From assembly GCF_900129135.1 (NCBI RefSeq), contig NZ_FQVI01000001.1, positions 508,445 to 572,444 of the forward strand: a stretch of 64,000 bases of DNA. The letters are read 5' to 3'. A program made the position numbers and the translations under genes. The number at the start of each line of letters is the position of its first letter. Within the stretch, counting starts at the first letter, position 1. Below, piece by piece: positions 43,538-53,424 of the stretch. Origin of the DNA: Lactonifactor longoviformis DSM 17459. Lineage in GTDB: Bacteria > Bacillota > Clostridia > Lachnospirales > Lachnospiraceae. Below the pieces are notes generated by a model. That model saw nothing but the letters and a program-made list of their open reading frames with translations. It was not told the origin of the DNA and made no database searches.

Positions 43538-44239
43538 TTACTTTTCAAATCCCTTATTGTTTAGCTCCCGAAAATAAGCCGCGGGTGTCTGCCCTTTGTA
43601 CAGCTTAAAATACTTATAATAATTTTTCAGATTTCCATAGCCCACTTCCTCCGCAGCCTCCTGCAGACTCATCTTCTTACTTTCCACCAATTCTATTGAT
43701 TTTTCCACTCTCACCATGTGCACGTACGAAATTATTGTCATATTCATATGCTTTTTAAACAGTCTTGTAATGTAGCTCTGGGTACTGAAGGTCAGCTGTG
43801 CCAGCTGCGCCAGCTCAATCTTTTCCTTATAGTGAGAATTAATAAATTCTATGATAGCATTAACGCTCTCATTGGGTGTCACTCTCCACCCAATCGCCCG
43901 GTAAATCGCCTGTTCCAGCTGTTCGAAGTCAATCGGTTTCGCAATGATGTCGCAGACACCCGCCCTGAGAGCCTTCTGGGCATACTCAAAGGAATCATAC
44001 GCTGTTACGATGATCACCTTACAGTTTTCTATACTCTGTATTACCTGGAATCCGTCCATATACGGCATATGGATATCCATAAAGACCAGATTGGGCTTGG
44101 TTTTCTGAATCAAAGCCAATGCATCCCTGCCATTTTCCGCCGTTCCAATGATCTCCAGGGGAAAATTCTTGGATTCTATATAATACCGGATAATATTTAC
44201 TGTTGCCGCCTCATCATCGCAGATAACCGATCTAATCAC
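43538..44239 (-). CDS. Response regulator with AraC-type output domain
   Basis: The 233-residue regulator starts at a GTG (44237-44239) 16 nt after the alanine racemase stop; an upstream ATG would overlap racemase by about 50 nt. The receiver domain has C-D-D-E, phospho-acceptor D55 (V-F-M-D-I-H-M-P) and K-P near 104. A C-terminal AraC helix-turn-helix pair (about 130-230) has A-Q-L-T-F-S-T-Q-S-Y-I-T-R-L-F-K and G-Y-G-N-L-K-N-Y-Y-K-Y-F-K. Its cognate kinase is most likely the cupin-PocR-LytS protein two genes upstream, so the operon probably regulates itself. Confidence 0.9.
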   Translation of the reverse strand: MIRSVICDDEAATVNIIRYYIESKNFPLEIIGTAENGRDALALIQKTKPNLVFMDIHMPYMDGFQVIQSIENCKVIIVTAYDSFEYAQKALRAGVCDIIAKPIDFEQLEQAIYRAIGWRVTPNESVNAIIEFINSHYKEKIELAQLAQLTFSTQSYITRLFKKHMNMTIISYVHMVRVEKSIELVESKKMSLQEAAEEVGYGNLKNYYKYFKLYKGQTPAAYFRELNNKGFEK

Positions 44240-44255
44240 ACGCTTCCGTCCCTTC

Positions 44256-45395
44256 TTATAAGTATACTCTGGGGATTCGTTTTCCCAAATCGCAGGCAAA
44301 CTCATAATTAAATCTGCCGCTTATATCTCCCATATTTTCTATCGTAATGGTTTCTCCCTCGTCAGTGCCAATCAGAGTAACCTCATCTCCTGTCTTAACA
44401 TCCGGAATATCTGTGACATCCACCATAAACTGATCCATACACACTCTTCCTATAATGTCTGCCCTCTTTCCATGGATCAATACATATCCCTTGTTCGAGA
44501 GAGAACGGGGATACCCGTCCCCATATCCCACAGGTATGGTAGCAACCCGTCTGGGTTTCTCAGCTACATAGGTCCCCCCGTAGCTTACCGGGGTACCCGG
44601 CTCTATGTCCTTTACATAAACCACATGGCTTTTCAGTGACATCGCCGGTTTCAGCTTGATTTTATCTGTATACACCTGATCGGAGGGAAACAGACCGTAC
44701 AGGATAATGCCTGCCCGCACCAGATCCATATTAGCCTCCGGCAGATTCATAATCCCTGCACTGTTAGAGCAGTGCTTATAAGGGATCCGGATGCCTGCCG
44801 CCTCCAAAAATCCCACAAAGTGCAGATACCGCTCCATCTGTCTTTTGGCCGGGGTGCTGTCCCACTCATCCGCCCTTGCAAAATGGGTAAACAAGCCTGA
44901 TATGAGTATTCCGGGCATTTTTGAGATCTCTACACAGTCAGGAATGGAAGATTCATCATCCCGGAAACCGATTCTTCCCATGCCGGTATCCACAGCCAGA
45001 TGAACCTCCATCTTTTTCCCAAGCTTTACCGCAGTATCTGACATTTTTTTTGCCATATCCGTCTCAAATACCACAGGAATAATGTCCATGCTACACATAA
45101 TATCATAATGTTCTTCAAAAGTATATCCCAGGATCAATACAGGCTTCTGGATTCCCGCCTCGCGAAGGCTTACTCCCTCCTCCACCGTGGCGCAGGCAAA
45201 TCCCCAGATATAGGGTAAATGCTCTACTTTACGGGCAATAGGAACCGCTCCATGACCGTACCCGTCCGCCTTAACCACGGCAACCACCTGGGTTTGCTCT
45301 GCTACATTGGCATGTATCTGCTCCAGATTCCACACAATGGCATCCAGATCCACATACGCGCATACTCTTCTGTGCTGCTGCTCTTTGTCCTTCAT
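44256..45395 (-). CDS. alr: Alanine racemase
   Basis: This 379-residue PLP enzyme interconverts L- and D-alanine. The PLP lysine is in A-V-V-K-A-D-G-Y-G-H-G-A, and the C-terminal beta-barrel supplies the catalytic tyrosine region P-V-S-Y-G-G-T-Y, G-Y-G-D-G-Y-P-R and M-D-Q-F-M-V-D-V. It lies between a sensor kinase and its response regulator, downstream of alanine dehydrogenase and an alanine symporter. A catabolic role (making D-alanine usable, or supplying D-alanine) is as likely as a cell-wall role; a second alr elsewhere would support this. Confidence 0.95.
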   Translation of the reverse strand: MKDKEQQHRRVCAYVDLDAIVWNLEQIHANVAEQTQVVAVVKADGYGHGAVPIARKVEHLPYIWGFACATVEEGVSLREAGIQKPVLILGYTFEEHYDIMCSMDIIPVVFETDMAKKMSDTAVKLGKKMEVHLAVDTGMGRIGFRDDESSIPDCVEISKMPGILISGLFTHFARADEWDSTPAKRQMERYLHFVGFLEAAGIRIPYKHCSNSAGIMNLPEANMDLVRAGIILYGLFPSDQVYTDKIKLKPAMSLKSHVVYVKDIEPGTPVSYGGTYVAEKPRRVATIPVGYGDGYPRSLSNKGYVLIHGKRADIIGRVCMDQFMVDVTDIPDVKTGDEVTLIGTDEGETITIENMGDISGRFNYEFACDLGKRIPRVYL

Positions 45396-45418
45396 TTGTA
45401 TCTGCCTCTTTTTCTTAA

Positions 45419-46873
45419 TTATTTTGGTAATCTGACATACAGAACCGTAGAATTCTCCCTGGTGCCTATTTTCATAGTAAATCCGCCCTTATAGATAGAC
45501 CCCAGCTTATGATAGATCATTCCCAGTCCGTGGGCTGTATTTCCTCTCATACCTACATTAATCCGGTAACAGTCCTGGGAAGTAAGACATTTCCCCCGGT
45601 TTTTTACCCATATGTCAACATATTCCTTTCTGGCTTTGATTTCTATCTCCAGATATTTACTTTCCTCCTCATCACAGCCATGGACAAAAGCGTTCTCAAC
45701 CAAAGGCTGAAGGAAATTAAACGGGACGATAGTATCCTGGGCCTCATCATCTATATCGTAGCGGAAATCCAGAGAATCTTTATATCGAAACTTCTGAAGC
45801 TGCAGATAGGCATCCACATACTTCAGTTCATTTCTTAAGGATACCAGGCTTCCCTGCGTCTGAGACGAGTAATGAAACATTCTGGCCAGATGGATAATGG
45901 ATTCGTACAGAGGAACTCCTCCTCCCTCCAGCGCCAGAGATGCCATCTGGTTCAGGGTATTAAACAGAAAATGGTGATTGATTTTCAGGTCCGTTACCGT
46001 ATTCTCCGCCATCTTCAGGTTGTGCAGAAGCGCCTCCCTGGAATTTTTGCTGTCCTCCAGAAGCGCCTCTTTTTCAAACAGTGCATTTTTGAACTGGTTG
46101 AATTCACAGAAGGTCCGTATCGCTCTGGAGGCTTTCCGCAGAAGGCTTTTCAGACCCTCCGCGGTACTTTCCGGGGTATCATAAACGCCTTCAATGGGTG
46201 CTTCTTCCTCCGATGATATCCTGATGTAACCGCCCAGTATATATCCTACCACTCTTTTATTAAAAAAGATAGGGATTCTGTAGACCAGCAGGCCATAGGG
46301 ACATTCTATGGTTTGTTCTGTCGTCTCCAGAAAATGTATCCAGTTCTTCATGCACCGGCATTCCCCCGGGTGCTCCTGCGGGCTACATGTTCTTCTGCAG
46401 TACGTGGGAAAATAACTGCCCTGATATAACAGATTCCCACTCTCTGTAAAAATCACGTATGCTGAGTGGAGATTGTCCAAAAACTGCCCTCTGACCGCCT
46501 CTATGGCCACTATGAGTTCCTCGCTGCTTAGCTCTTTGTAGGTTTCCTCTTTGTCAATAAAGCTGTCCATCTCTACCTGTACCGGGTTGGAAACCAAAAG
46601 GTGAATAATAGGGCCGTCCCCTTCATTTTTCATAGAATGCTCGCACCCGCACTCCATAAAATACATGGCGCCGGGTTCAATTTTCTGCAGGGTTCCGTTT
46701 GCCCAGCCAGTCCCGCATCCTTCCAGCACATAGATAAACTGTTCTTCATAGTGAATGTGCGGGTACATCTGTTTTCCCGGATAGCAGACAACTTTTCCGA
46801 TATTCATAGAGGGCTGGTTCTCAGACCTTTGAATCCACTCAATATACCCCCAGTCTGTTTTCTGAATCTTCAT
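45419..46873 (-). CDS. Soluble sensor kinase: cupin - PocR - LytS-type kinase
   Basis: The 484-residue protein starts at the ATG at 46873 (GGAGGTGTGG upstream). It has no membrane segment. A cupin domain (about 20-95) has P-H-I-H-Y-E-E-Q-F and metal-ligand-like histidines. A PocR-type ligand-binding domain (about 115-220) has the Cys cluster Y-C-R-R-T-C and C-R-C-M-K-N-W plus V-G-Y-I-L-G-G. A coiled coil leads to a His_kinase domain (N-H-H-F-L-F-N-T-L-N, H301) and an ATPase domain (L-V-E-N-A-F-V-H-G). So the signal is cytoplasmic, probably an amino acid or metabolite. Partner: the AraC-type regulator at 43538. Confidence 0.85.
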   Translation of the reverse strand: MKIQKTDWGYIEWIQRSENQPSMNIGKVVCYPGKQMYPHIHYEEQFIYVLEGCGTGWANGTLQKIEPGAMYFMECGCEHSMKNEGDGPIIHLLVSNPVQVEMDSFIDKEETYKELSSEELIVAIEAVRGQFLDNLHSAYVIFTESGNLLYQGSYFPTYCRRTCSPQEHPGECRCMKNWIHFLETTEQTIECPYGLLVYRIPIFFNKRVVGYILGGYIRISSEEEAPIEGVYDTPESTAEGLKSLLRKASRAIRTFCEFNQFKNALFEKEALLEDSKNSREALLHNLKMAENTVTDLKINHHFLFNTLNQMASLALEGGGVPLYESIIHLARMFHYSSQTQGSLVSLRNELKYVDAYLQLQKFRYKDSLDFRYDIDDEAQDTIVPFNFLQPLVENAFVHGCDEEESKYLEIEIKARKEYVDIWVKNRGKCLTSQDCYRINVGMRGNTAHGLGMIYHKLGSIYKGGFTMKIGTRENSTVLYVRLPK

Positions 46874-46912
46874 GGCCACACCTCCTTCCAGCCGCCTTCC
46901 ACAAAAAGCACA

Positions 46913-46950
46913 AGCGCCACAACAGGGGAATATCACCTTGCTGCGGCGCT
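46913..46950 (-). terminator. Terminator-like hairpin between the SHMT-like and kinase genes
   Basis: On the minus strand AGCGCCGCAGCA and TGTTGTGGCGCT form a 12-bp stem with two G-T pairs and a 14-nt loop, followed by a T-rich stretch. It probably lowers expression of the kinase-alr-regulator genes relative to the metabolic genes upstream. Confidence 0.5.
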
Positions 46951-47028
46951 CATGTCCTCGCACATTAACCTTTGTAACTGCCTGGGCAATTACCGGTACA
47001 ACGGAGGTGCTTTATATGGGGATTCAAA

Positions 47029-48285
47029 TCAGTCTTCAAATGCTCCTGCAGGATACAGAGGGAATTTGGAGATAAGAGCCTCCGCCCTTTCCTTGCATGC
47101 TGCCAGGTTTGCTTCATCTGTAGGTGCCTCGGCAACCTGATTCATAATGCTGGCAATTTCTACGATCTCAGGCTCTTTTAATCCTCTCTGTGTCACGGAT
47201 GTAAGGCCAATACGCACACCGCTTGTCACTGACGGTTTCTCAGGATCAAATGGAATCATATTTTTATTTACTGTAATTCCCACAGCATCCAGTGCATCCT
47301 GGAACACAGTACCTGTAATTCCTTTTCCTCTTAAGTCAACCACAAGAAGATGGTTGTCTGTGCCGCCGCTGACAATACGGAAGCCATAGCCAGACAGTTC
47401 TTCTGCCAGTTTCTGGGCATTTACAACTACCTGCTGCATAATATCATGGAATTCCTGAGAAGCTGCATATTTGAAGGACCATGTCTTGGCAGCCATGGTG
47501 TGGAACATCAGGGAGCCTAAGCTTCCGGGGAATGTACCTTTATCCAGGATTTTCGCATATTTCTCTTTACAGAATACCATACCGCTTCTTGCGCTGCAGA
47601 AGGTTTTCGTTGTAGAAGAAGTTACAAAGTCTGCATAAGGAATAGGACTCGGGATCACCTTTGCAGCTACCAGACCTGCGATATGAGCCATATCTACCAT
47701 AAAGTATGCGCCTACTTCTTCAGCTATTTTTGCAATTCTTTCATAATCGATGAGACGTGGATAGGAGCTGGCACCGGCGATAATCATTTTGGGTTTTTCC
47801 TCTTTCGCCAGTTTGTCAAGCGCGTCATAATCGATTCTCTCTGTCTCTTTATCTACCCCATAAAATACATGGTTGTAAATCTTGCTAACCCAGTTTGCCG
47901 GTGAACCGTGAGTCAGATGTCCGCCCTGATCAAGACGCATAGCCAGAATCTTATCCCCAGGATTTAATACGGATGCAAATACGCTGTAGTTTGCCGTTGA
48001 GCCGGAATAGGACTGAATATTCACATGCTCTGCACCGAACAGCTCTTTTGCTCTCTCCCAAGCCAGTTTTTCTACTTTATCAGCAATCTCAGAACCAGCC
48101 TGGAATCTTCTTCCCGGATATCCCTCCAGAGTCTTGTTGGTAAATACACTTCCGCTCAGTTCCATAACTTCTAAGGGAGCAGTGCTTTCAGAAGCGATCA
48201 TCTCAATGTTGTGCTCCTGACGGTTTAATTCCTCGTCCACCAATGCTGCAATTTCAGGGTCAGATTGTCTCGTATACTTTAACAT
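47029..48285 (-). CDS. SHMT-like PLP enzyme with a diverged active site
   Basis: The 418-residue protein aligns throughout with serine hydroxymethyltransferase: L-T-H-G-S-P, V-D-M-A-H-I-A-G, S-G-V-R-I-G. However, the usual T-T-T-T-H-K-T-L-x-G-P-R-G-G block is V-T-S-S-T-T-K-T-F-C-S-A-R-S-G, so Thr226 replaces the histidine before PLP-lysine K227. By alignment with E. coli GlyA, Tyr55 is Thr52 and Tyr65 is Gln62, while Glu57 is kept (Glu54). These changes suggest a different substrate. Within an alanine operon, an alanine- or alpha-methylserine-type aldol reaction is a reasonable guess. Annotating it simply as glyA could mislead. Start: GGAGG before ATG 48285. Confidence 0.8.
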   Translation of the reverse strand: MLKYTRQSDPEIAALVDEELNRQEHNIEMIASESTAPLEVMELSGSVFTNKTLEGYPGRRFQAGSEIADKVEKLAWERAKELFGAEHVNIQSYSGSTANYSVFASVLNPGDKILAMRLDQGGHLTHGSPANWVSKIYNHVFYGVDKETERIDYDALDKLAKEEKPKMIIAGASSYPRLIDYERIAKIAEEVGAYFMVDMAHIAGLVAAKVIPSPIPYADFVTSSTTKTFCSARSGMVFCKEKYAKILDKGTFPGSLGSLMFHTMAAKTWSFKYAASQEFHDIMQQVVVNAQKLAEELSGYGFRIVSGGTDNHLLVVDLRGKGITGTVFQDALDAVGITVNKNMIPFDPEKPSVTSGVRIGLTSVTQRGLKEPEIVEIASIMNQVAEAPTDEANLAACKERAEALISKFPLYPAGAFED

Positions 48286-48308
48286 AAAATATCCTCCATT
48301 TTCTTTGT

Positions 48309-49799
48309 TTATTTACCTGATTCTGCTTCTCTCTTTTTCAGTAAGCCTGCATATTTATCCCAGGCACCTGATTCATCTTTGATTCCAAATTTTGCAGGAT
48401 CGAAGAGTGGATCAACACCTGCCTTCTTCTGTGTCTCGTAGTCTGCTAAGATTGCCTTAACCTTCTTATACAAAATCAACATTCCTATAATATTCACCCA
48501 AGCCATTAAGCCAACGCCTAAGTCTGCCATGCTCCAGATTGTCTGTCCATCTACGATAACCCCAGAGAATACTGCTATCAGGAAGATTGCACGCATGAGA
48601 TAAGTTCCTGCTTTCTTACCTTTGAAAATAAACTTCATATTGCTCTCCGCCTGATAGTAATATCCCATAAGACTGGTGAATACAAAAAGTGCAATCATAA
48701 TAGCTAAGAGCTTGCCACCCCAACCGCCTAAAGAATGATTAATTGCATCCTGTGCCCAGAGAGCGCCGTATTCACTTCCTGTATTATTCACAATAAAATT
48801 ACCGGATGCATCGATTACATTATAATTTCCAGTAACCATAATAATCATGGTAGAAGCGGTACATACAACAATAGTATCAATGTAAACTGATAAAGACTGA
48901 ATCAATCCCTGCTTTGCAGGATGAGAGCACTCAGCCGCAGCTGCCACAATTGCACCGGATCCCTGACCGGCTTCGTTGGAGTATACTCCACGCTTTACCC
49001 CCCAGGATATCGCTGAGCCAATAATTCCTGCAAACATAGAATTTGCCGCAAATGCAGAACTAACAATAGTAGCCAGTACAGAAGGAAGAGCAGTAATATT
49101 CATGCCAATGATAACAATGGCCATAATAATATAGATTACACACATTACCGGCGCTAATAACTCTGCCACTCTTCCGATTCGTTTGATTCCTCCCCAGACA
49201 ACAACAGCAATAGCAACTACACACACAATACCTACTATCATCTGCGGTGTGCCAAATGCACTCTTAAAAGTAGAAGCAATCTGATAAATCTGAAGACCAG
49301 GCATTAAAGTACCCGGGCCAAGTACCGCAGCAATTGCAAAAAGCATAGCCATTACTTTTGCAAGTGACTTTGATTTCAGCCCTTTCGTAATAAACAGTTG
49401 AGCGCCGCCAATATACTCAGTGCCTACTTTGTCTTTATAAGCCTGCGCTAATGTACACTCTGCGAAAGAAGACGCCGCCCCGATAAGCGCAATCAGCCAC
49501 ATCCAGAAAATCGCACCTGGACCACCGAAATAGAGAGCAGTTGCAACACCTGCAATATTCCCCATTCCTACACGGGAACCTACTGTAGTCGCGAAAGACT
49601 GGAATGCCGAGATTCCGCCTTCGCCCTCTTCAGCTGCAGACTTGGAACGGATCAAGCGGAACATGTCTTTTATCAAACGGAACTGGCATCCCTTCAGCAT
49701 AATCGTAAAGAAGATGCCTGCACCCAAACATAAAAGCACCAGAGGCAAACTCCAAACCAAATCGTTAATCTTGGTAACTATCTTTACAAAAGTATCCAT
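48309..49799 (-). CDS. Sodium:alanine/glycine symporter (AGCS family)
   Basis: The 496-residue membrane protein has about eleven membrane segments and AGCS family motifs near the start (F-Q-S-F-A-T-T-V-G-S-R-V-G-M-G-N-I-A-G-V). G-A-I-F-W-M-W and N-E-A-G-Q-G-S-G follow. AGCS carriers import alanine or glycine with Na+. It lies 23 nt after ald, with its own GGAGG site. It supplies the substrate for the dehydrogenase and the racemase in the same operon. A membrane pyrophosphatase upstream may help maintain the Na+ gradient (inference). Confidence 0.93.
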   Translation of the reverse strand: MDTFVKIVTKINDLVWSLPLVLLCLGAGIFFTIMLKGCQFRLIKDMFRLIRSKSAAEEGEGGISAFQSFATTVGSRVGMGNIAGVATALYFGGPGAIFWMWLIALIGAASSFAECTLAQAYKDKVGTEYIGGAQLFITKGLKSKSLAKVMAMLFAIAAVLGPGTLMPGLQIYQIASTFKSAFGTPQMIVGIVCVVAIAVVVWGGIKRIGRVAELLAPVMCVIYIIMAIVIIGMNITALPSVLATIVSSAFAANSMFAGIIGSAISWGVKRGVYSNEAGQGSGAIVAAAAECSHPAKQGLIQSLSVYIDTIVVCTASTMIIMVTGNYNVIDASGNFIVNNTGSEYGALWAQDAINHSLGGWGGKLLAIMIALFVFTSLMGYYYQAESNMKFIFKGKKAGTYLMRAIFLIAVFSGVIVDGQTIWSMADLGVGLMAWVNIIGMLILYKKVKAILADYETQKKAGVDPLFDPAKFGIKDESGAWDKYAGLLKKREAESGK

Positions 49800-49821
49800 A
49801 TACTACCTCCTTCATCATGGT

Positions 49822-50937
49822 TTAACCAACTAATTCTTTTGCCTCCTTATGGGGAAGACCAAAGCTGTCAGCCACGTTCTTGCAGGTAATCTCACCCTCA
49901 TAGGTATTAATTGCGGAATACAATACATCATTTTTTCTGCAGGCGTCTTCCAGTCCGCTTCCTGCAATCTGGAGACCATATTTCAGTGTGGCATTTGTCA
50001 GTGCAATGGTAGATGTTCTTGGAACTGCTCCAGGCATATTGCCAACGCAGTAATGAACCACACCATCCACTACAAAGGTAGGATCGTCGTGATATGTAAC
50101 CTTTGTTGTCTCACAGCATCCGCCCTGATCCACAGCCACATCCACTACTACACTGCCGGGACGCATATTTTTGAGATAAGCTTTCTTCATCAGCTTAGGC
50201 GCTGCTTTTCCTGGAATCAATACAGAACCAATTACCAGATCTGCCTGTGCAACTGCATTCTCAATGTTAGCGTCAGTGCTCATCAATGTCTGAATTCTTG
50301 CGCCGAAGATATCATCTAAATATGCCAGTCTGGAAAGGCTGATGTCAATAATCGTAACATTAGCTCCCATTCCTACTGCAACTTTACATGCATTGGTTCC
50401 CACAGTACCAGCACCCAGGATTACAACATTTGCCTTAGGTGTTCCAGGAACGCCGGCAAGCAGCACACCCGATCCCCCAAAGGGTTTTTCCAGATATTTC
50501 GCGCCTTCCTGAATACTCAGTCTTCCTGCGATCTGGCTCATAGGTGCCAGCAGCGGAATGCTTCTGTCCCGCTCAATCAATGTCTCGTAAGCAACACCTT
50601 TTACTCCCGCCTCAAGCATAGCATCCATCAGCTCTCTGTCAGCAGCCAGATGCAGATAGGTATAAAGGATTAAATCTTTGTGGAAGTACTGATACTCTTC
50701 TTTCAGGGGTTCTTTGACCTTGATCATCATCTCTACGGTATCCCAAACCTCTTTTGCTGTGTCAAGAATCACTGCTCCTGCCGCAACATACTCGTCTGTC
50801 ATGAAACCAGAGCCTACGCCGGCATCCTTTTCGATATACACCTCATGACCGGCATTTACATAGCTCTTTACATTGTCCGGAGTCATACCGACGCGGAACT
50901 CATTGTTCTTGATTTCTCTCACACATCCTACTTTCAT
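49822..50937 (-). CDS. ald: Alanine dehydrogenase
   Basis: The enzyme oxidatively deaminates L-alanine to pyruvate and ammonia with NAD+. The 371-residue length is standard. The N-terminal part has E-x-K-x-x-E-x-R-V-G-type residues (R-E-I-K-N-N-E-F-R-V-G-M-T-P) and the K-V-K-E-P-L substrate lysine. The Rossmann motif is V-V-I-L-G-A-G-T-V-G, and D-V-A-V-D-Q-G-G-C is near the active site. It is the first gene of the alanine operon, with a strong AAGGAGG 12 nt upstream. The 270-nt region in front shows no known riboswitch. Confidence 0.95.
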   Translation of the reverse strand: MKVGCVREIKNNEFRVGMTPDNVKSYVNAGHEVYIEKDAGVGSGFMTDEYVAAGAVILDTAKEVWDTVEMMIKVKEPLKEEYQYFHKDLILYTYLHLAADRELMDAMLEAGVKGVAYETLIERDRSIPLLAPMSQIAGRLSIQEGAKYLEKPFGGSGVLLAGVPGTPKANVVILGAGTVGTNACKVAVGMGANVTIIDISLSRLAYLDDIFGARIQTLMSTDANIENAVAQADLVIGSVLIPGKAAPKLMKKAYLKNMRPGSVVVDVAVDQGGCCETTKVTYHDDPTFVVDGVVHYCVGNMPGAVPRTSTIALTNATLKYGLQIAGSGLEDACRKNDVLYSAINTYEGEITCKNVADSFGLPHKEAKELVG

Positions 50938-51210
50938 TGCAATTAGAACCTCCTTAGCTTTTAAGATATCCTTTATTAAGTTTTTATAAAGCTTTAATAT
51001 GTTTATATTATCTCAAGAATCATACGCAAAATAAATCCCTGATCTCGACATTTTCTTTACCGATTTTGCACTCTTTTTAAAACAATGCCCAACTTTCTTC
51101 GGGCTTTTTAGTAAAAGTCAACTTTTTTATGTCAATAATTCACAATTTCATTCGTTATGTTTTGGCAAATTCCACCAATAAAAATCGTCTTTCCAAGTTA
51201 TGTTTACAAC

Positions 51211-51245
51211 AAAAAGGCCCTGTTCTTTCGAACAGGACCCTTTTT
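51211..51245. terminator. Bidirectional terminator upstream of ald, end of the hppA transcript
   Basis: AAAAAGGCCCTGTTC and GAACAGGACCCTTTTT form a 15-bp stem (one mismatch) with a TTTC loop and T-runs on both strands. The 190 nt between it and the hppA stop (51246-51438), and the tract 50938-51210 before ald, hold nothing coding that I can support. Confidence 0.9.
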
Positions 51246-51438
51246 GAGGAGTTTTATAAAAAGTATGATGATACTTATTAGTGGAAGGAATGCCTCACAT
51301 TGCTGCAAGGCAGTATGAAAAAGAAAATTAATTGCAGTAACGTTTTGTTACTATGCATTTATCATACCTTCCAATTATGACCTCCCCATGTAAAAGTTGT
51401 GAACGTTTCGTGAAGACATTTTATACTTTTTGTGGCTA

Positions 51439-53424
51439 TCAGCCCAAAAGTCCTCCGATGCTCAGGAACAGCGGTGCGAACACCAGGGAAATAACTGTCA
51501 TTAATTTAATCAGGATGTTGATAGACGGACCTGAAGTATCCTTAAAGGGATCTCCTACAGTGTCGCCTACAACCGCCGCTTTGTGGGCCTCACTGCCTTT
51601 GCCGCCGTGATTGCCGCCCTCAATATACTTCTTAGCATTGTCCCAGGCTCCGCCCGCATTGCTCATAAAGATTGCCATCAGCACACCTGTCACCAGTGAC
51701 CCTGCCAGAAGGCCTCCCAGGGCTTCTGTACCCAGAATAATTCCCACTGCCAGAGGAGCCAGTACTGCCATTACGCCGGGAATCAGCATCTCCCTGAGTG
51801 CAGCTGTGGTGGAGATAGACACACAAGACTTATAATCCGGTTTTCCTGTCCCCTCCATAATGCCGGGAATCTCCCGGAACTGTCTTCTGACTTCCTCAAT
51901 CATCTTATAAGCTGCCTTGGAAACAGATTCCATGGTCAAAGCTGAGAATAAGAACGGAAGCATACCGCCGATTAACAGCCCGATAATTACATTGGAGTTC
52001 AGAATATCAATTACCTGAAGCTGCACAGCCTGAGAATAGGAGGCGAACAAAGCCAGAGCCGTTAACGCCGCGGAGCCGATGGCAAATCCTTTTCCCATGG
52101 CGGCTGTAGTATTTCCCACTGAGTCCAGCTTGTCGGTGATCTCTCTGACCTTGTGATCCAGACCGGACATTTCAGCAATTCCCCCGGCATTATCTGCGAT
52201 AGGTCCATAGGCATCCACCGCAACCGTAATACCTGTGGTGGAAAGCATTCCCACTGCCGCAAGAGCAATTCCGTACAGCCCGCATACTTTATAGGACACA
52301 AAGATGCCGATACAGATTAGAAGGATAGGGACACAGGTAGAAAGCATACCTACTGCCAGTCCACTGATAATCGTGGTTGCCGGCCCTGTCTCTGACTGCT
52401 GGGCAATCTTCTTCACCGACTTGTACTCATCAGAGGTATAAACCTCTGTCACAATACCAATTACAATTCCAACCAGCAGACCCGCGATAATGGCCGCAGC
52501 TGCCTTAAAATCATTAAAAAACACCTTGCTCATAACCAGAGAACAGATAAGTACCAGACCGCCGGATACGTAACTTCCCATTTTCAGAGCCTGATGGGGC
52601 TTGCTGTTCTCTCCGCCCCTGACAAAGAAGCTTCCGATGATGGATGCAATAATACCGATTGCGGCAAGTACCAGAGGGAACACAGCACCTTTCGCCTGAT
52701 ATACAACAATCCCGAGAGTAACCGCTGATACCAGGGAGCCTACATAAGATTCAAACAAATCAGCGCCCATGCCTGCCACATCGCCTACATTATCGCCTAC
52801 ATTGTCTGCGATAACCGCAGGGTTTCTGGGATCATCCTCAGGGATCCCTGCTTCCACCTTACCAACCAGGTCTGCGCCTACGTCGGCAGCCTTTGTATAG
52901 ATACCTCCGCCCACACGGGCGAATAATGCAATGGATGACGCGCCCAGGCTGAATCCTGAGAGTACATCCACATTTCCCGTAATCACGTAAATCAGACTGC
53001 ATCCTAACAGTCCCAGACCAACTACGCACATTCCCATAACTGCTCCGCCGTGGAAAGCCACTGTCAGAGCCTTGTTCATGCCGCCTGTCCTGGCAGCATT
53101 GGCCGTACGCACATTTGCCTTTGTAGCCACATTCATGCCGAAGTAGCCGGCCAGAACTGAAAAACCCGCGCCTACCAGAAAGCAGACCGCTGTCACCCAG
53201 TTCCCGATTCCAAATCCAATTACAACAAATAATACCGCGACAAAGATAACCAGTATCCGGTATTCGGAGAAGAGAAATGCGCTGGCACCTTCACTTATTG
53301 CCTTTGCAATTTCTTTCATTTTGTCGTTGCCGTCCTCCTGTCGGCTTACGTTGCTGGCCAGATAGAAAGCAAACACTAAAGCCAGTATACCAGCAACCAC
53401 TGCTACATACACCACTTGTTCCAT
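51439..53424 (-). CDS. hppA: Membrane-bound ion-pumping pyrophosphatase, K+-dependent type
   Basis: The 661-residue, roughly sixteen-segment enzyme hydrolyses pyrophosphate to pump H+ or Na+. Visible are the substrate loop [11 protein letters not shown], the acidic D-N-V-G-D-N-V-G-D and the C-terminal [10 protein letters not shown]. The segment [10 protein letters not shown] carries Ala where K+-independent enzymes have Lys, so it should need K+, which is common for Na+-pumping members in anaerobes. It saves energy from pyrophosphate in a fermenter. A hairpin (GGAAGTGC / GCACTTCC, 53452-53479) lies in its leader. Confidence 0.93.
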   Translation of the reverse strand: MEQVVYVAVVAGILALVFAFYLASNVSRQEDGNDKMKEIAKAISEGASAFLFSEYRILVIFVAVLFVVIGFGIGNWVTAVCFLVGAGFSVLAGYFGMNVATKANVRTANAARTGGMNKALTVAFHGGAVMGMCVVGLGLLGCSLIYVITGNVDVLSGFSLGASSIALFARVGGGIYTKAADVGADLVGKVEAGIPEDDPRNPAVIADNVGDNVGDVAGMGADLFESYVGSLVSAVTLGIVVYQAKGAVFPLVLAAIGIIASIIGSFFVRGGENSKPHQALKMGSYVSGGLVLICSLVMSKVFFNDFKAAAAIIAGLLVGIVIGIVTEVYTSDEYKSVKKIAQQSETGPATTIISGLAVGMLSTCVPILLICIGIFVSYKVCGLYGIALAAVGMLSTTGITVAVDAYGPIADNAGGIAEMSGLDHKVREITDKLDSVGNTTAAMGKGFAIGSAALTALALFASYSQAVQLQVIDILNSNVIIGLLIGGMLPFLFSALTMESVSKAAYKMIEEVRRQFREIPGIMEGTGKPDYKSCVSISTTAALREMLIPGVMAVLAPLAVGIILGTEALGGLLAGSLVTGVLMAIFMSNAGGAWDNAKKYIEGGNHGGKGSEAHKAAVVGDTVGDPFKDTSGPSINILIKLMTVISLVFAPLFLSIGGLLG

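Noticed and set aside
46874..47028. Glycine riboswitch upstream of genes near the SHMT-like gene
   Set aside because: No glycine aptamer core was seen; only a terminator-like hairpin is present, and it lies downstream of the SHMT-like gene.
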